Source of the DNA: Opitutia bacterium
GTDB taxonomy: Bacteria; Verrucomicrobiota; Verrucomicrobiae; Opitutales; Opitutaceae
Assembly: GCA_947442255.1 (NCBI GenBank)
Contig: CANEVO010000030.1
Location: 1-38,093, forward strand
Direction: 5' to 3'
Length of the DNA: 38,093 nucleotides
Positions 9,142 to 16,474 of the stretch are shown one piece after another. The notes beneath the pieces are model-generated. The model had not been told where the DNA came from and did not search any database. It saw nothing but the letters and a program-made list of their open reading frames with translations. Positions within the stretch are counted from its first letter, which is position 1; the number at the start of each line of letters is the position of its first letter. The translations under genes and the position numbers were made by a program.

Positions 9142-10560
9142 TCACACGAATTTAATCTTTCGGGCGGCAAACATCACCATGCGCAGCAGCAGCCAGCCGT
9201 GGCGCCAGCGCTGAATGTTGGTCGTGCCGTAGGTGCGCTCGCGGTAGCGGATCGGCACGTCGGCGACTTCAAGGTTCAGTTTCGCGGCGCCAAACAGCAG
9301 GTCGAAATCGCCGAAGGGATCGAAATCGCCGAAGTAGCCGCGGTTGGCGGCGATCCGTTCGTAGTGCGCCCGCGAAAGCACCTTGGTGCCGCAAAGCGTG
9401 TCCTTTACCGGCTGACCCAGGAGCCAGGTGAAGATGAGCCCGAAGGCCTTGTTCGCGCACAGATTCAGAAATTGCATCGCCTCTTCCTCCATCGGGTACA
9501 CCAGTCGGACCCCATTGGCGAATTCGGCGCGACCGCTCGCGATGACGTCGTAGAATTTCGGCAATTCCTCAGGCGGCATCGTGAGATCGGCATCGAGGAT
9601 CATCAAGACGTCGCCGGTCGCGACGGCGAAACCTGCGCGCACGGCGTCGCCCTTGCCGCGTCCGGTTTGCTGCAGGATTTTTATCCGGCGGCCAGGATTT
9701 TGGGCGGCGACCTGCTGGAGCGCGGCCCACGTTTCGTCGCGGGAATGGCCTTCGACGAAAATCAGCTCGGTGCCGGCGCCCATTTCCGGGGTGCGGGCCA
9801 CGGCAGCCGCGATGTTGCCCGCTTCGTTGCGGGCGGGGATGACGACTGAAACGCGGAGCGGCGGCGGGGCGGCGCGCGGCCGGCGGGCCACGATGAAGAC
9901 CGTGAGGCAGAACCACTGGAGCAACGGTCCGAACCAGCGATTGACCCAAGATCCAAGGCCGAGCACGGCAAACGGGATCAGGATCCGGTTGTGCCGAAAG
10001 ACCGGGCTCCAGCCGGCGAGATGTAGCAGGTTCAGCACGTCGGAGGCCGCCAGCCAGCTGTTCTGCGGCTGGGGCGCCTTGAGACCGACCCAGCGGGCCA
10101 GCGTCAGCAACGGACGCCAGAGCGTATTCTGAAAATTGAGGATGAGCCGGGTATCGGCATGGGCGACCGCATGCAGCCGCTCCAACAGGCGCTGCACGTC
10201 GGCGGCGAGATTCAGGGTGTCGGAAACGATGATGATATCGAAGGTGCGGTCCAATTCGAGCAGTTCGCCGGCTTGCGCGAAAAACTCGGCGTCCGGCACG
10301 CGTTGCCGGGCGGCTTCGATTTGTCGGGACGAAAGGTCGATCCCGGTCTTTTGCTTCGCCCGCAGCCGGGCCAGGAGTTCGCCGGAGCTGCAGCCGACTT
10401 CGAGCACGGTCGCGTCGGGCGGAATCAAGAGATTGTAATAGTGGGCGAGCAGTCCCCGGTAGCTGCGGGCGCCGGTCTGGGCCTCCACCGGCGCGCTGTC
10501 GTAGAACGCCCGGACTTGGTCGAGGTGTTCAAGGGCGAGGGAGGAAATGGCGGGTGACAT
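9142..10560 (-). CDS. Fused methyltransferase and DPM1-like GT2 glycosyltransferase
   Basis: A 472-residue bifunctional protein and the first gene of the leftward operon. The N-terminal half is a class I methyltransferase with [15 protein letters not shown] (about 54-68), [14 protein letters not shown] and [18 protein letters not shown] hydrophobic stretch (about 205-228, ending [12 protein letters not shown]) may touch the membrane. From about residue 238 a GT2 domain starts with [15 protein letters not shown]; it has [16 protein letters not shown] and the metal site [11 protein letters not shown]. The later [19 protein letters not shown] and [17 protein letters not shown] are hallmarks of polyprenyl-phosphate sugar transferases (DPM1/dolichol-phosphate mannosyltransferase group). 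The product could be an undecaprenyl-phosphate sugar donor. Both active sites look intact. Confidence 0.9.
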   Translation of the reverse strand: MSPAISSLALEHLDQVRAFYDSAPVEAQTGARSYRGLLAHYYNLLIPPDATVLEVGCSSGELLARLRAKQKTGIDLSSRQIEAARQRVPDAEFFAQAGELLELDRTFDIIIVSDTLNLAADVQRLLERLHAVAHADTRLILNFQNTLWRPLLTLARWVGLKAPQPQNSWLAASDVLNLLHLAGWSPVFRHNRILIPFAVLGLGSWVNRWFGPLLQWFCLTVFIVARRPRAAPPPLRVSVVIPARNEAGNIAAAVARTPEMGAGTELIFVEGHSRDETWAALQQVAAQNPGRRIKILQQTGRGKGDAVRAGFAVATGDVLMILDADLTMPPEELPKFYDVIASGRAEFANGVRLVYPMEEEAMQFLNLCANKAFGLIFTWLLGQPVKDTLCGTKVLSRAHYERIAANRGYFGDFDPFGDFDLLFGAAKLNLEVADVPIRYRERTYGTTNIQRWRHGWLLLRMVMFAARKIKFV

Positions 10561-10625
10561 GAAGCGGGAGGCGCCCGCGGCTTAACACCACGGCCGGTCG
10601 GGCGTTGAGTTGACGGGGAGCGTTG

Positions 10626-10652
10626 TTGGGTTTTCGCCCCGCGAAAACTCAA
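10626..10652. promoter_or_regulatory. Interrupted palindrome in divergent intergenic region, candidate operator
   Basis: The core GTTTTCGC-CCC-GCGAAAAC (10630-10648) is a perfect 8-base inverted repeat around three bases. It extends outward by a further TTG/CAA match after one mismatch. It lies between the divergent starts of the glycan operon (10560, leftward) and the exporter operon (10737, rightward). The size and symmetry suit a dimeric transcription factor, but I cannot name the regulator. A hairpin role in RNA is less likely because no T-tract follows on either strand. No convincing -35/-10 pair was found next to it. Confidence 0.45.
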
Positions 10653-10736
10653 TTTATTGGATATTTGGGCCGCAATAAGCTTTGCAATCGCCGTGGACAT
10701 CCCGCGGGCTTACCCTTCAATTTTAAGCGCCGATTC

Positions 10737-12143
10737 ATGTTCTTGTCCGGTCTAAGGTCCATGCGTGGCGGGCGTCGCTCGTTCCTCCTGTTGTGTTCGC
10801 TCGGCACGATCGCGCTTGGCGGTGCCCAGCCGGCGGATGTGACCGGAATGATGCCGGAAGCCTATTTCCCGGGGCTGAAGTCGATCTTGCAAACCGCGTG
10901 GAGCCGGTCGCCCGAAAAGATCGAGAAAGAGCTCGAGATCGCCCAGCAGGAGGCGAGATCCTACATCTTGAACGCACAGCGGCTGCCGAATGCCACCGCG
11001 TGGGTCGATCTCGCCCGCAACCAGACGGCGATTTCCGGGGCTGGCCAGTCGCAATCGACCGATACGGGTTTGTTTTACCGGCTGGAGCTGACGCAGTCGA
11101 TTTTCCGCTGGGGCGAGCTGCAAAACCGGAGTGCGCTCGCGCGCTTGGGTGTGCTGATGGCGGAGAAGAGTTTTACCGCGGCGGCCCGCCTGCTGGCGGT
11201 CACGCTGCGCCAGTCCTACCTGCAGCTCATCGTGAAGAAGGCGGCGTTGAAGCAGGTTCGACTGGCCCAACAATTCAGGACCGAGGAGCTGAAGGTTCTG
11301 CGGGATAAGCGAGACCGCGGGCTGGCTTCGACGGCGGACGTGGCCGGGTGGGAACTGGGCTTCAATGAACAGGCGGTCCAGTTGGCCATCGTCGAGGAGG
11401 ATTTTACGGCTGCCCGGCGGCTCTTTGCGCGTCTGGCCGGGCTGCCGGAGTTACCGGAGGAGGAGGTGCCGGATACGATTCCCAAGCCGGCTTATTCCTC
11501 CGCCCTCACGCATTCGCTCCTGGCGGATCTACTCCGGGACGGGGGTAAATTTTCCTTCGAGGCGGAAGTGAATGCCCTGCGGGCCGAGGAGGCGGAGCTC
11601 AACTATCGCATCGCGCGCGTGCGGCTGCTGCCAAAGTTCGACGCGCTGGCGAGCTACGGTTTGCAGAATCTGGCTACGGCGAACAACAACGGGGTGTCCC
11701 AGACGGGCGTCACGATCCAAACCGTCGGACTCCGGGTCACGTGGTCGATCTTTGACGGCCTCGCCACGCGGGGTGAAAAACAGCAGGCGCTGGCGACCAA
11801 ACGCCTCTACGAACGGCGATTCCAAACCGCGGCCGAGGTGGCGCTCGAGGAAGTGCAGAGCCTGGGGCGCAAACTGGACCTCGATGCGCGGATGTTGGAA
11901 TTTGGAGACACGCGCCTCAACGTAGCTGTACTTTCGGAACAGCGTATGAAGGACGAATCCCAACTCGGCAACGTGCCGCAAACCGCGATTGATGCGACGC
12001 GACTCCAGCGTTATCAGGCCGAAGTGAACAACGCGACGGCCCGGGCAAATTTCCTGGGCACGTGGAGCGTTTTCGTGTCGCGCGCCGGACTCGATCCCCT
12101 CCTCAAAACCCTTCCCGCCCGTCATGCCCGAGAAAAACGGTAG
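10737..12143 (+). CDS. TolC-family outer membrane efflux protein
   Basis: A 468-residue outer-membrane factor, the usual length for TolC/OEP proteins, which trimerise to form a channel across outer membrane and periplasm. The signal peptide has the basic RGGRR followed by SFLLLCSLGTIALGGAQPA, with likely cleavage after GGA. Two long helical OEP repeats follow, with the sequences AKSILQ-type amphipathic helices, YRLELTQSIFRWGEL (about 110-125) in the first and VGLRVTWSIFDGLATRGEKQQA in the second; both are the conserved beta-strand/turn signatures. ATG 10737 is used; ATG 10761 (MRGGRRSFLLL) gives an equally good signal peptide and has AAGG just upstream. The gene overlaps the adaptor gene by 20 bases. 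Inferred role: exit duct for the neighbouring ABC exporter. Confidence 0.9.
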   Translation: MFLSGLRSMRGGRRSFLLLCSLGTIALGGAQPADVTGMMPEAYFPGLKSILQTAWSRSPEKIEKELEIAQQEARSYILNAQRLPNATAWVDLARNQTAISGAGQSQSTDTGLFYRLELTQSIFRWGELQNRSALARLGVLMAEKSFTAAARLLAVTLRQSYLQLIVKKAALKQVRLAQQFRTEELKVLRDKRDRGLASTADVAGWELGFNEQAVQLAIVEEDFTAARRLFARLAGLPELPEEEVPDTIPKPAYSSALTHSLLADLLRDGGKFSFEAEVNALRAEEAELNYRIARVRLLPKFDALASYGLQNLATANNNGVSQTGVTIQTVGLRVTWSIFDGLATRGEKQQALATKRLYERRFQTAAEVALEEVQSLGRKLDLDARMLEFGDTRLNVAVLSEQRMKDESQLGNVPQTAIDATRLQRYQAEVNNATARANFLGTWSVFVSRAGLDPLLKTLPARHAREKR

Positions 12144-13389
12144 TCTCAGCCTTGTCGTCAAAGTCGCCGTCGTGCTTGTGCTCGTGGGAGCGGGGCTAGC
12201 GCTGGCGTCTGTGGGATTCCGCACGCTGGCCCGGGTCGAGACCGTGACCCGGGGCAAGGCGGTGGCCGCGGTTTCCGGCAGCGTGGTCGTTTACGCGGAC
12301 GGCAACATCAAGGAGCTGAAAAGCGAGGCCCGTGGAACGGTCGTCTGGTGCGAAGCGCTGGATCTGGGCAAGGGGTTCAAGGAGGGCGAGGTGCTCGTTC
12401 GCCTGGACCCCACGGAACTCGAACGCCAGATCGAGCAATCGAAGCGCGATTTTGAAACGGCGCAGCGGAGAGTCGAAATTCGCTTCGCCAACAATCCCGA
12501 GTGGAAAACGGCGAAGGCAAAGCTGGATGCGGCGCTGAGCCAGGCCTCGGGCGGACCAGCCGCGGCGGCGGAAATCGGACGTTTGCAGACCGAACTCGAT
12601 GCGATTGCGGCGCTCGCCGATCCCCGGCGGATTGCCGCGAAGGAGGCGCTGGCCGAGGCGGAGCGGCTCCAGCAGAATTTTGGCACCGTATCGGCCGAGC
12701 AGGTGAAGCAGGCGCGACGGGTCCTTGAGGCGATCGAGACGGAGATCCGGCTCGCGCAGTTTGACGCCCGCAACCAGCAGGTCGCCCATGAGGTCGACTT
12801 GGCGAACAAGCGTCTCGAATTGGAGAAGATGACGATCAAGGCGCCCCTCGCTGGCGCGGTGAAGGACGCCTTCGTCTGGAAAGGCGCGTTGATCGGGAGC
12901 GGCGCCACCGTGGCGACGATCTATTCGAACGCCCGGATCGTGGTGGCCAAGATCGGCGAGGAGGATTTTGGGCGGGTGAGCCTCGGGCAGAGCGCCCGGG
13001 TCCGCCTGCTGGCCTATCCCAATCAGGAATTCGATGCGAAGGTGATCAAGATCCTGCCGACGGCCGATGAGAGTACGCAGCGCTACACCATCTATCTCGA
13101 CGTGAAGATCGAGGAGCAAAAGCTCATCCCCTACAGCACCGGGGAGGTGACGATCACCGTCGATGCGCACGACAATGTGCCGCTCATCCCGCGGCGAGCG
13201 GTTTTCAACGGGAGTTTTGTCTACGTGGTGAAGGGCGGTCGGGTCGAAAAACGCGAGATTGGGGTGGGCTTGCGGGCGCTGAACATCGTCGAAGTCACCA
13301 AGAACCTGACGCCGGGCGAGCAGGTGATCGTCGAGAACCTCGAGCAGTATCGGGACGGGCAAAGCGTTCGTCCCGCGGCCGTCGAGTAG
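12124..13389 (+). CDS. HlyD/MacA-type periplasmic adaptor protein
   Basis: A 421-residue membrane-fusion protein that bridges an inner-membrane ABC permease and a TolC duct. One N-terminal membrane helix (about 10-32, VVKVAVVLVLVGAGLALASV) is followed by a half lipoyl motif, GTVVWCEALDLGKGFKEGEVLVRLDPTELE (in segments, about 71-100). A long alpha-hairpin of charged, Ala-rich coiled coil runs to about 235. The second lipoyl half is LEKMTIKAPLAGAVKDAFVWKG (read in part). The beta-barrel region has IGEEDFGRVSLGQSARVRLLAYP, and the membrane-proximal end has VPLIPRRAVFNGSFVYVV. It sits between the TolC-like gene and a MacB-type permease, which supports a MacAB-TolC-like assembly. Confidence 0.9.
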   Translation: MPEKNGSLSLVVKVAVVLVLVGAGLALASVGFRTLARVETVTRGKAVAAVSGSVVVYADGNIKELKSEARGTVVWCEALDLGKGFKEGEVLVRLDPTELERQIEQSKRDFETAQRRVEIRFANNPEWKTAKAKLDAALSQASGGPAAAAEIGRLQTELDAIAALADPRRIAAKEALAEAERLQQNFGTVSAEQVKQARRVLEAIETEIRLAQFDARNQQVAHEVDLANKRLELEKMTIKAPLAGAVKDAFVWKGALIGSGATVATIYSNARIVVAKIGEEDFGRVSLGQSARVRLLAYPNQEFDAKVIKILPTADESTQRYTIYLDVKIEEQKLIPYSTGEVTITVDAHDNVPLIPRRAVFNGSFVYVVKGGRVEKREIGVGLRALNIVEVTKNLTPGEQVIVENLEQYRDGQSVRPAAVE

Positions 13390-13419
13390 TCGGATCCGCT
13401 CCACGCCTTACGCCTCGTG

Positions 13420-14661
13420 ATGTCGCCCAACCTTCGCATCGCGTTCCGCTTCCTCACCGCGAAGAAGCGGGCCATGTTGATGAGCCTGTCGTGCACGATT
13501 CTGGGCGTGGGGCTCTTCATTGTCACGCAGGGCACGACGAGCGGCTTCGAAAAGTTTTTCATCCGAACCCTGCTCGGCACGGACGGGGCGATCCGTATTG
13601 AGGATCGTATCCAGGACACGATGCGGAGTCGGAGCGCGGGTGGGGGGAGCGATTTTCAGATCCGCCAGAAGGAGGGCGTCAAATACATCGAGGGCGTCGA
13701 GGAACCGAAGCTCATCATGGATGCCGTGCGCGCCTTCCGGAATGTGCGCGGGGTTTCGGCGGTACTGCGCAGCAACGTGGTCGTCACGAGTGCCTTCAAG
13801 AGCAAGGATGTGCAGGTTTTCGGCATCAACGTCGACGATCACGTGCAGGTTTCCAACCTTGCCCGCCAGATCACGGTGGGGAGCCTCGAAAAGTTTCACG
13901 AATCGGCGTCCGGTGCGCTGGTGGGGCGCGTGATCGCGGATGAACTGCAGTTGGCGGTGAACGACTGGTTTGTGCTCAACGCCCGCGGCGAGACGCGCCG
14001 CTACCGGGTGGCCGCGATCTACGAGACCGGCGTGCGCGACATCGACAAGAGCCGGATCTTTATCGACCTCAACGAGGCGCGGTCGCTCATGAAGAAACCC
14101 ACGGGAGTCACGTTCATCCAGATCAACCTGATCGATCCGGAGCGGGCGGTGGCGGATGCGGCGCACATGGCCGAGGTCCTGCAGCACAGCGCGACACCCT
14201 GGCAGACCCGCGAGAAACCGTGGCTCGAGGCCTTCCGGGCGCTGCGGATTTCGTCGGCGATCACCGTTTCGGTGTTCACGCTCATCGCGAGTCTGGCGAT
14301 GTTCAATACGCTCGCGATGATCGTGCTCGAGAAGACCAAGGATATCGCGATCCTGCGGTCGATGGGCTACGAGCGGAAGGACATCACCCGGATCTTCCTG
14401 TGGCAGGCGGCCATCGTCCTCGCGATCGGCGCGGTCGTTGGCGCGCTGTTTGGCGCGGTGGTGACCTACGCGGTGTCCCGTCTGCCGCTGTCCCTCACAG
14501 GCATCTTCAAGACGGCGACGTTTCAGGTTTCATCCGAGCCGGCGCATTATGTGCAGGCGATCCTGACCGCATTGGTGATGGTGATGATCGCGAGCGTGAT
14601 CCCGGCCCGGCGGGCCGCACGGCTCGAGCCGGGTGACATTGTGCGGGGGACGGCGCAGTAG
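13420..14661 (+). CDS. MacB/LolC-type ABC transporter permease
   Basis: A 413-residue inner-membrane permease of the MacB/FtsX/LolCE class. It has an N-terminal helix after NLRIAFRFLTAKKRAMLM (about 20-42), then a periplasmic domain of about 220 residues that starts with TSGFEKFFIRTLLGTDGAI and contains GALVGRVIADELQLAVNDWF, the MacB-PCD type fold. Three C-terminal helices form the FtsX domain, with the coupling stretch KTKDIAILRSMGYERKDI and the closing VIPARRAARLEPGDIVRG, both strongly typical. ATG 13420 is preferred over a GTG three bases earlier. The ATPase gene lies 41 bases downstream. Substrate is not identifiable; lipoproteins or envelope lipids are possible for the LolC type. Confidence 0.92.
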   Translation: MSPNLRIAFRFLTAKKRAMLMSLSCTILGVGLFIVTQGTTSGFEKFFIRTLLGTDGAIRIEDRIQDTMRSRSAGGGSDFQIRQKEGVKYIEGVEEPKLIMDAVRAFRNVRGVSAVLRSNVVVTSAFKSKDVQVFGINVDDHVQVSNLARQITVGSLEKFHESASGALVGRVIADELQLAVNDWFVLNARGETRRYRVAAIYETGVRDIDKSRIFIDLNEARSLMKKPTGVTFIQINLIDPERAVADAAHMAEVLQHSATPWQTREKPWLEAFRALRISSAITVSVFTLIASLAMFNTLAMIVLEKTKDIAILRSMGYERKDITRIFLWQAAIVLAIGAVVGALFGAVVTYAVSRLPLSLTGIFKTATFQVSSEPAHYVQAILTALVMVMIASVIPARRAARLEPGDIVRGTAQ

Positions 14662-14702
14662 CGCGGCCGATGCAAGCGAGTCGCGAACAGAAACATTGAT
14701 CG

Positions 14703-15428
14703 ATGCCTCCTCCCTCCTCCCTTCTCCCTGCGCCCGCCTCCGTTTCCGCTTCCGGCATCGTCCTGCGCTGCCAGAATCTGCACCGGCACCTCGGAGAGGG
14801 CGAAGGCCGTGTCCATGTGCTGAAGGGCGTGTCGTTTGAGGCCCGGCGCGGACAGATCTACGCGATCGTGGGTCCATCCGGCTGCGGTAAAAGCACTCTG
14901 CTGTATCTGCTCGGGCTGCTCGATCAACCGGACGAGGGCCGGATCGAGATCGATGGCCGGCCGATGTCGAACAGCGACGATCTGGCCCGGACGACAGCCC
15001 GGTGCGAGCACATCGGTTTCGTCTTCCAGTTTCATTTCCTGATGCTGGAGTTCACGGCGCTCGACAACGTGATGATGCCGATGCGCAAGCTGGGCCGGCT
15101 GGCGCCGGAGGCCATGCGCGCCCGGGCCCACGCCCTGCTCGATTCCGTGGGGCTCGGGGCCAAAACCCACCGGCTCGGCACCCAGCTTTCCGGAGGCGAA
15201 CAGCAGCGCGTGGCGATCGCCCGGGCCCTCGCGAACGAGCCTTCGATCATCCTGGCGGATGAGCCGACGGGGAACCTCGACGTCAAGAATTCGGGCCTCG
15301 TGTTCGATCTGCTTACCCGGTTGGCAAAGGAAAACGGCCAAGCGGTGGTTCTGGTGACGCACAATCCGGAGATTGCCCAGCGGTGCGACTTCACCCGGCC
15401 GATGCGCGATGGGGTGTTTGTCTCGTAA
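14703..15428 (+). CDS. LolD/MacB-type ABC transporter ATP-binding protein
   Basis: A 241-residue nucleotide-binding subunit driving the neighbouring permease. Walker A is GPSGCGKST (57-65), the Q-loop region is HIGFVFQFHFLMLEFTALDN, the signature is QLSGGEQQRVAIARALAN, Walker B is IILADEPTGNLD and the switch His is in VVLVTHNPEIA. These match the LolD/MacB-ATPase/FtsE group ('AIARALANEPSIILADEPTGNLD'-like). The first 18 residues are Pro/Ser/Ala-rich and are probably a dispensable leader; the family core starts at VLRCQNLHR. It is the last gene of the exporter operon. There is no clear terminator before the respiratory operon, so limited read-through is possible. Confidence 0.95.
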   Translation: MPPPSSLLPAPASVSASGIVLRCQNLHRHLGEGEGRVHVLKGVSFEARRGQIYAIVGPSGCGKSTLLYLLGLLDQPDEGRIEIDGRPMSNSDDLARTTARCEHIGFVFQFHFLMLEFTALDNVMMPMRKLGRLAPEAMRARAHALLDSVGLGAKTHRLGTQLSGGEQQRVAIARALANEPSIILADEPTGNLDVKNSGLVFDLLTRLAKENGQAVVLVTHNPEIAQRCDFTRPMRDGVFVS

Positions 15429-15453
15429 AAGGCGGCGAGATGGCCCGGTGCGG

Positions 15454-15523
15454 GTTGGTGCAAATAAGGACCAACGAATCGTTCCCGTGGGTGAGCTAAT
15501 TTCCCTCTGCCGGGAAATTCCCG
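15454..15523. promoter_or_regulatory. Clustered inverted repeats upstream of the ACIII operon
   Basis: The 168 bases between the LolD-like gene and the small gene before actA hold several symmetric elements. GTTGGT (15454-15459) pairs with ACCAAC (15470-15475). AATTTCCC (15498-15505) pairs perfectly with GGGAAATT (15512-15519). CGGGAA-A-TTCCCG (15511-15523) is a separate palindrome sharing the same arm. Overlapping alternative dyads of this kind are typical of operators. This is the obvious place for the promoter of the respiratory operon, though I could not pick a convincing -35/-10 pair. The regulator is unknown. Confidence 0.4.
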
Positions 15524-15596
15524 CGGAAAATTTGGTTTACAAGCGAAACTCCGCTCCCTTCTTTCCAAGGCGATTTTCCCTCACTTCACCTCACCT

Positions 15597-15797
15597 GTGC
15601 CTGTGACCCAACATCCATCACGAAAGCAATTTTTCGCCAGACTGTTTGGAATCGGCGTGGCTTTCAGTGTGTTTCCACGGTTGTTTGCCAAGTCGTCCGC
15701 GACGGCGATGACTTCGGGCGACTCCCGGACGTCGTCCCGGGCACTTGAAGTGCGGTCGGAGGCCCGGGCAGTTGCCCGTCGTCCCGACTCGGTCTAA
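15597..15797 (+). CDS. Small protein with Tat-like signal, leader gene of ACIII operon
   Basis: A possible 66-residue protein starting at GTG 15597 (a second GTG at 15603 is equally possible). The N-terminus has HPSRKQFFARLFGIGVAFSV, which looks like an RK-variant twin-arginine signal or a simple membrane anchor: basic n-region, a phenylalanine at the Tat position, then a hydrophobic stretch. The remainder is Ser/Arg-rich with no recognisable domain. It ends 23 bases before actA. No good ribosome-binding site is visible. It may be an accessory of the ACIII operon or a non-coding leader with a chance frame. The rest of the 15429-15820 interval holds only the inverted repeats described separately. 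Confidence 0.4.
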   Translation: MPVTQHPSRKQFFARLFGIGVAFSVFPRLFAKSSATAMTSGDSRTSSRALEVRSEARAVARRPDSV

Positions 15798-15820
15798 CCC
15801 GCGCCCGGCCCCCTCCGCCC

Positions 15821-16474
15821 ATGTCGAAGCTTTTTCCTAAGTCGGCGAACAAGCTCCCGCTCCAGATCGTAATCTACCTTGCGGTGCTCGGCAGCATCGC
15901 GACCGCGGGGGTTACGTATTACATGACGCCGAAATACACCCGCGTCGGGTATGCGCCCGTGCAGCCGGTGCCTTTCAGTCACGCCCAGCACGTCAAGGAG
16001 ATCGGCCTCGATTGCCGTTATTGCCACTCGAACGTCGACAAATCCGGCCATTCCAATGTGCCGACCTCGCAGACGTGCATGAATTGCCACTCGATCATCA
16101 AGGCTAATTCGGCGCTGCTTGCCCCCGTGCGGGAAAGCTTTGCGAAGGGCACCCCGGTGCCGTGGGTTTGGATTCACGCGACGCCCGATTACGCCTTCTT
16201 CAACCACGCCGTCCACGTGAACCGCGGCGTTTCCTGTGTGGAATGCCACGGCAAGGTGAACGAGATGGACACCGTGACCCACATGCAGCCGCTCAGTATG
16301 GGCTTTTGCCTTGAGTGCCATCGTGATCCGGCCTCCCGGCTGCGTGATCCGAAAGACGTGTTTAACCTCGATTCCAAGCGGCTCGTCGACCAGGGCCGCC
16401 AGGCGGACGCGGCGAAGTTCGTCCACGATTGGAAAGTGATGCCTCCCCAGAGTTGCTCCGGCTGCCATCGATGA
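15821..16474 (+). CDS. actA: ACIII subunit ActA, pentahaem cytochrome c
   Basis: A 217-residue multihaem cytochrome that carries electrons on the periplasmic side of alternative complex III. One N-terminal membrane helix (about 14-33, LQIVIYLAVLGSIATAGVTY) anchors it. Five CxxCH motifs are present: CRYCH, CMNCH, CVECH, CLECH and CSGCH, exactly the pentahaem complement known for ActA. Several further histidines (FSHAQHVKEIG, FNHAVHVNRG) fit bis-His ligation. The fold resembles the cytochrome c7/NrfB-like group found in this family. It overlaps actB as ATGA, so the two are translationally coupled. It starts the canonical act operon, whose product oxidises menaquinol or ubiquinol and reduces cytochrome c or an oxidase. 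Confidence 0.96.
   Translation: MSKLFPKSANKLPLQIVIYLAVLGSIATAGVTYYMTPKYTRVGYAPVQPVPFSHAQHVKEIGLDCRYCHSNVDKSGHSNVPTSQTCMNCHSIIKANSALLAPVRESFAKGTPVPWVWIHATPDYAFFNHAVHVNRGVSCVECHGKVNEMDTVTHMQPLSMGFCLECHRDPASRLRDPKDVFNLDSKRLVDQGRQADAAKFVHDWKVMPPQSCSGCHR

Noticed and set aside
10601..10640. A sigma-70 promoter from TTGACG at 10610
   Set aside because: No acceptable -10 box lies 16-18 bases downstream.
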